Assembly: GCA_002327315.1 (NCBI GenBank)
Contig: DCVI01000205.1
Span: 1-8,200 of the forward strand
Length of the DNA: 8,200 bases
Direction of reading: 5' to 3'
Origin: Syntrophaceae bacterium UBA2192
Lineage (GTDB): Bacteria; Desulfobacterota; Syntrophia; Syntrophales; UBA2192
Each line of letters begins with the position of its first letter. Position 1 is the first letter of the stretch. The notes beneath the pieces are model-generated. The model made no database searches, had not been told where the DNA came from, and saw only the letters and a list, made by a program, of their open reading frames with translations. Shown piece after piece: positions 5,547 to 8,200 of this stretch. The translations under genes and the position numbers were made by a program.

Positions 5547-5594
5547 AAATCCCCCTCTTTCCCCCTTTGTCAAAGGGGGATGGAAGGGGGATTT
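5547..5594. repeat. Palindromic element AAATCCCCCT...AGGGGGATTT
   Basis: AAATCCCCCT (5547-5556) pairs with AGGGGGATTT (5585-5594), and TCCCCCTTTG (5560-5569) pairs with CAAAGGGGGA (5571-5580); the two stems are separated by 3 bases on one side and 4 on the other. The result is a 48-base near-perfect hairpin. Palindromic C5/G5 elements like this are dispersed in many bacterial genomes. It separates the heptamer array from the nonamer array and could terminate or stabilise transcripts. Confidence 0.8.
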
Positions 5595-5673
5595 AGACCG
5601 GATAGACTTAACGACGGAACAGACGGGATAGACGGGATAGACGGAATAGACCAGACAGACCAGACAGACTGGA
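5594..5673. repeat. Nonamer tandem array, unit YAGACNRRA, running into the ribosome site
   Basis: Nine units start at 5594, 5603, 5612 (8 bases), 5620, 5629, 5638, 5647, 5656 and 5665, for example TAGACGGGA, TAGACCAGA and CAGACTGGA. The last unit supplies the GGA of the Shine-Dalgarno of the chain-length gene, whose ATG is at 5680. It is the same family and orientation as the array at 234-278. Confidence 0.88.
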
Positions 5674-5674
5674 G
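5671..5674 (+). promoter_or_regulatory. Ribosome binding site formed by the end of the nonamer array
   Basis: GGAG lies 5 bases before the ATG at 5680. Three of its four bases belong to the final repeat unit, so the tandem array has supplied the translation signal. Confidence 0.6.
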
Positions 5675-5679
5675 TACAA

Positions 5680-7107
5680 ATGATCAACCCCGGAAGGTCG
5701 TACAACATCAACGACTACAAGGAAATTTTCCTGCGCCGCAAGCTTTACTTCGTCATTCCTTTCGTCCTTATTTTCACGGCGGCGGTGCTCTGGGCGGCCC
5801 TGGCCCCGCGCAAGTACCAGGCCTCGACCCTGGTGCTGGTGACGCCCCAGCGAGTCCCGGCCGACCTCGTGCGCTCCACGGTGACGGCGGGCATTATCGA
5901 GCGCCTCAACTCGATCAGCCAGGAGATCATGAGCCGCACCCGTCTCGAGCAGATCATCGACGAGCTCAAGCTCTACCAGGGCGAGCTGAAAAGCATGAAG
6001 CGCGAAGAGGTCGTGGAGCTCATGCGCAAGAACATCAAGGTGGAGCTGCCAAAGCGCACCGCGGAAACGGCCGGCTACTTCACCGTCAGCTACACCGGCG
6101 AGGACCCCCGGATCGTGACACTCGTCGCCAACAAACTCTCCTCGCTCTTCATCGAGGAGAACCTCAAGCAGCGCGAGCAGCAGGCCGTGGGCACCACGGA
6201 ATTTCTCACCAATGAGCTGCAGACCACGAAGGAAAAGCTCGAGGTCCAGGGCCAGACCCTGGCCGATTACAAGCGCCGCAACATGGGATCGCTCCCCGAG
6301 CAGCGCGACACGAACATCAAGATGCTCGAGCAGCTCCAGTTGCTCTACCAGCGCAACGAGGAGAGCCTCCGGGCCTCCGAGGACCGCCGCATCGTCATCC
6401 GCAAATCGATGGCCGACATCGAGAACCCGCCCTCCGTGGTGGGCGCGGACGGCACGATTCAGGCCACCAAGTCCAAGGGGAGCGTCGAAGTCCAGATCGA
6501 GGATCTGAAAAAACAGCTTGCCGACCTCCAGAGCCGTTACACCGAAAAGCACCCCGACATCGTGCTGACGAAGAAGCGAATCGCCGACCTTGAGAAGAAC
6601 AAGGAAACGACAGGTCTGAAGAACGACCCGAGGTACCGTGAACTCAACAACGCCCTCTCTCTCAACGAGATGGAGATCAACCGCCTGAAGGGGGAGAGCG
6701 AGAGGCTGAGGGCCCAGATGGGCCAGTACCGGGGGAGAATCGAAGGCACAACGACCCGCGAGCAGGAAATGGCGTCCATGCTCCAGGAGTACCACAACAC
6801 GCGCCTGCAGTACGACACGCTCATCAAGAAGAGCGAGGAGGCGCAGCAGGCGGAAAATATGGAACGGCGTCAGAAGGGCGAACAGTTCAGGATCATCGAT
6901 CCGGCGCGGCTCCCCGAGAAGCCCGTCCAGCCCGACATACCGAAAGTGCTTCTGATCGGTCTTTTTGCAGGGTTGGGATGCGGCCTCGGCGGCATATTCG
7001 TCCGCGAACAGCTCGACCGCTCCTTCCGCGACCCCGAGGACGCCGAAGTCACGCTGGGCCTCAAGGTCCTGGCGAACATCCCTAGAATCGGAAGCAAGGC
7101 AGCCTGA
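5680..7107 (+). CDS. Wzz/GumC-type polysaccharide chain-length determinant (XrtA-associated type)
   Basis: Inner-membrane polysaccharide co-polymerase of 475 aa that would set polymer length and bridge to the OPX protein. The N-terminus (MINPGRSYNINDYKEIFLRRK) leads into TM1 (about 22-42). A periplasmic part follows with long coiled-coil stretches (about 155-245 and 270-400, including KHPDIVLTKKRIADLE at 290-305). A proline-rich segment (DPARLPEKPVQPDIPK, 407-422) precedes TM2 (about 423-441), and the short cytoplasmic tail (EQLDRSFRDPEDAEVTLGLKVLANIPRI) ends the protein. That tail is what normally leads into a BY-kinase domain, but there is no Walker motif and the gene stops, so the kinase is absent or encoded elsewhere. 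Length fits the XrtA-associated chain-length family (about 500 aa). The ATPase gene begins 2 bases after the stop, implying co-translation. Confidence 0.92.
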   Translation: MINPGRSYNINDYKEIFLRRKLYFVIPFVLIFTAAVLWAALAPRKYQASTLVLVTPQRVPADLVRSTVTAGIIERLNSISQEIMSRTRLEQIIDELKLYQGELKSMKREEVVELMRKNIKVELPKRTAETAGYFTVSYTGEDPRIVTLVANKLSSLFIEENLKQREQQAVGTTEFLTNELQTTKEKLEVQGQTLADYKRRNMGSLPEQRDTNIKMLEQLQLLYQRNEESLRASEDRRIVIRKSMADIENPPSVVGADGTIQATKSKGSVEVQIEDLKKQLADLQSRYTEKHPDIVLTKKRIADLEKNKETTGLKNDPRYRELNNALSLNEMEINRLKGESERLRAQMGQYRGRIEGTTTREQEMASMLQEYHNTRLQYDTLIKKSEEAQQAENMERRQKGEQFRIIDPARLPEKPVQPDIPKVLLIGLFAGLGCGLGGIFVREQLDRSFRDPEDAEVTLGLKVLANIPRIGSKAA

Positions 7108-7109
7108 TC

Positions 7110-8084
7110 ATGTACGAGCAATTTTACGGACTGAAGGAAAAGCCGTTCGAGATCACGCCCGACCCGAGGTTTCTTTACATGAGCGAGCAGCACCGCGAGG
7201 CCTACGCACACCTGACCTACGCCCTCAACGAGTCGAAGGGCTTCACGGTCATCACGGGCGAGGTGGGCACGGGCAAGACCACGCTCATCCAGATGCTGCT
7301 GGCCCGGCTCGACGGCCACACGCGCACGGCGCACCTGTTCAACCCCAAGCTCTCCACCCGGGACTTTCTGAAATACATCTGCCACGACCTGGGCCTGAAG
7401 ACGGAGGGCCTGACAACGAAGGGCGATCTGCTCACGCTGCTTCACAGCTTCCTGCTCGAGTGCTACGCCCGCAAGGAGCGCGTCGTGCTCATCGTCGACG
7501 AGGCCCAGACGCTCTCACCCAAGCTCCTCGAGGAGGTGCGGCTGCTGACGAACCTGGAGACCCCTAAGACCAAGCTTCTGCAGGTCATCCTGATGGGCCA
7601 GCCCGAGCTGGACACAATCCTGGCCGACCCGCGGTGCCGGCAGCTCAAGCAGCGGATCAGCGTCCGCTATCACCTGAAGCCCCTGAACCGCAACGAGACG
7701 AAGGAGTACATCGAGAAACGGCTCAAGGTTGCAGGCGCCCGCGACTGTCATCTCTTCGACGAGGGGGCCGTCCGGGTGATCTACAAATGCTCCGGCGGAA
7801 TCCCGAGGCTCATCAACGTGCTTTGCGACAACGCCCTCGTGACGGGCTACGTGGAAGAGAAAAGGCCGATCGACAAGCAGGTCATCCGCGATGTGGCAAA
7901 GGACATGGAGGGGCCGGCATTGACCCGGCGGCCTGTCTGGAACTACGTGTTCGCCTCCTTCGTCTTTCTCATCGTCATCGTGGGTATCCTGTTCTTCTGG
8001 ACGAAGGAGATTTCACTGGGCGATCTGCCGTCGACGCTGGAATCGGCCGGAAACGTCTTCCGGGCACGGATTTTAAGGCAGTGA
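7110..8084 (+). CDS. ExeA/GspA-like AAA+ ATPase with C-terminal membrane anchor (XrtA-associated type)
   Basis: P-loop ATPase of 324 aa. It starts with the hallmark MYEQFYGLKEKPFEITPDPR of this family. Walker A is GEVGTGKTT (50-58), Walker B VVLIVDEAQ (125-133), a sensor-1-like segment lies at LMGQPEL (161-167), and sensor 2 is GGIPRLIN with Arg233. All key residues are present, so it should hydrolyse ATP. One hydrophobic segment (about 278-297, YVFASFVFLIVIVGILFFW) anchors it in the inner membrane, leaving about 27 residues outside. ExeA-type ATPases use ATP to assemble envelope complexes; relatives in XrtA loci sit beside the chain-length gene. The ATG lies 2 bases after the chain-length stop with only a weak AAGG (7096-7099), so translational coupling is likely. 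The TGA stop lies inside a heptamer repeat, so the last codons may have been altered by it. Confidence 0.92.
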   Translation: MYEQFYGLKEKPFEITPDPRFLYMSEQHREAYAHLTYALNESKGFTVITGEVGTGKTTLIQMLLARLDGHTRTAHLFNPKLSTRDFLKYICHDLGLKTEGLTTKGDLLTLLHSFLLECYARKERVVLIVDEAQTLSPKLLEEVRLLTNLETPKTKLLQVILMGQPELDTILADPRCRQLKQRISVRYHLKPLNRNETKEYIEKRLKVAGARDCHLFDEGAVRVIYKCSGGIPRLINVLCDNALVTGYVEEKRPIDKQVIRDVAKDMEGPALTRRPVWNYVFASFVFLIVIVGILFFWTKEISLGDLPSTLESAGNVFRARILRQ

Positions 8085-8112
8085 CCAGTGACCGGTGACA
8101 AGTGACCAGTGG
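8079..8112. repeat. Heptamer tandem array, unit CAGTGAC, containing the ATPase stop codon
   Basis: Units start at 8079, 8086, 8093 and 8100 (CAGTGAC, CAGTGAC, CGGTGAC, AAGTGAC), with a partial CAGTGG at 8107. The TGA stop of the ATPase gene (8082-8084) lies in the first unit. Another GGGACCAGGGACGAG stretch at 8123-8137 may be a decayed extension. Confidence 0.85.
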
Positions 8113-8153
8113 AAGAAAAGAAGGGACCAGGGACGAGTAAAATTAAAAAAAGA

Positions 8154-8200
8154 GTCATTGCGAGCCGAGCCTCTGGCAAACCCCTTCCATAATCTCCCTC
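8154..8200. repeat. Partial GTCATTGCGAG-type dispersed repeat at the window edge
   Basis: GTCATTGCGAG at 8154-8164 equals the start of the minus-strand element at 88-122, and CCGAGCC then diverges. It is cut off by the window end. No gene is seen between the ATPase stop and 8200. Confidence 0.5.

Noticed and set aside
5608..6795. 395-codon minus-strand frame across the chain-length gene, ending in a tripeptide repeat
   Set aside because: It is the antisense shadow of a clear Wzz-type gene, and its end is the nonamer array read backwards.

Overview
The window holds five genes, all on the + strand, forming part of an envelope exopolysaccharide (EPS) synthesis and export locus. In order they are a 21-repeat TPR lipoprotein (295-2577), a short outer-membrane polysaccharide export (OPX/Wza-type) protein (3174-3890), an outer-membrane beta-barrel protein (4009-5442), a Wzz/GumC-type chain-length determinant without a kinase domain (5680-7107) and an ExeA/GspA-like AAA+ ATPase with a C-terminal membrane anchor (7110-8084). 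This combination is characteristic of the loci that accompany exosortase A (XrtA/PEP-CTERM systems). No exosortase, PEP-CTERM protein, glycosyltransferase or tyrosine kinase is inside the window, so the XrtA link is inferred from gene content.

The organism is a Gram-negative bacterium: there are two outer-membrane-type proteins, a lipoprotein signal and strong GGAGG ribosome sites. Genes are GC-rich with ordinary bacterial codon use. The gene set, a sigma-54-like promoter and spacers full of short degenerate tandem repeats suggest a Desulfobacterota/Deltaproteobacteria-type lineage. That placement is an inference, not something the sequence proves.

Layout: positions 1-294 carry only repeats (a GTCATTGCGAG-type palindromic element, a heptamer array, a nonamer array) leading into the TPR gene. 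The 596-base gap 2578-3173 holds several inverted repeats, a good -24/-12 (sigma-54) match, a 7+7 palindrome and a candidate sigma-70 promoter ahead of the export gene. Gap 3891-4008 holds an inverted pair of octamer arrays. Gap 5443-5679 holds four repeat types in a row (hairpin, octamer array, heptamer array, CCCCC/GGGGG palindrome) and then a second nonamer array that runs into the Shine-Dalgarno sequence of the chain-length gene. The chain-length and ATPase genes are 2 bases apart and probably translationally coupled. The ATPase stop codon lies inside another heptamer array, and the window ends in a partial GTCATTGCGAG element.

Working model: the inner-membrane chain-length protein spans the periplasm with its coiled coil and docks on the periplasmic OPX protein. 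That protein lacks the C-terminal helix that forms the Wza pore, so the neighbouring beta-barrel may supply the outer-membrane channel. The TPR lipoprotein is a likely periplasmic scaffold and the ATPase an energising or assembly factor. The genes belong to recognised families. The least explained part of the window is the spacers, where at least five unrelated short-period (7, 8 or 9 bp) tandem repeat families sit in almost every gap, abutting ribosome sites and stop codons.
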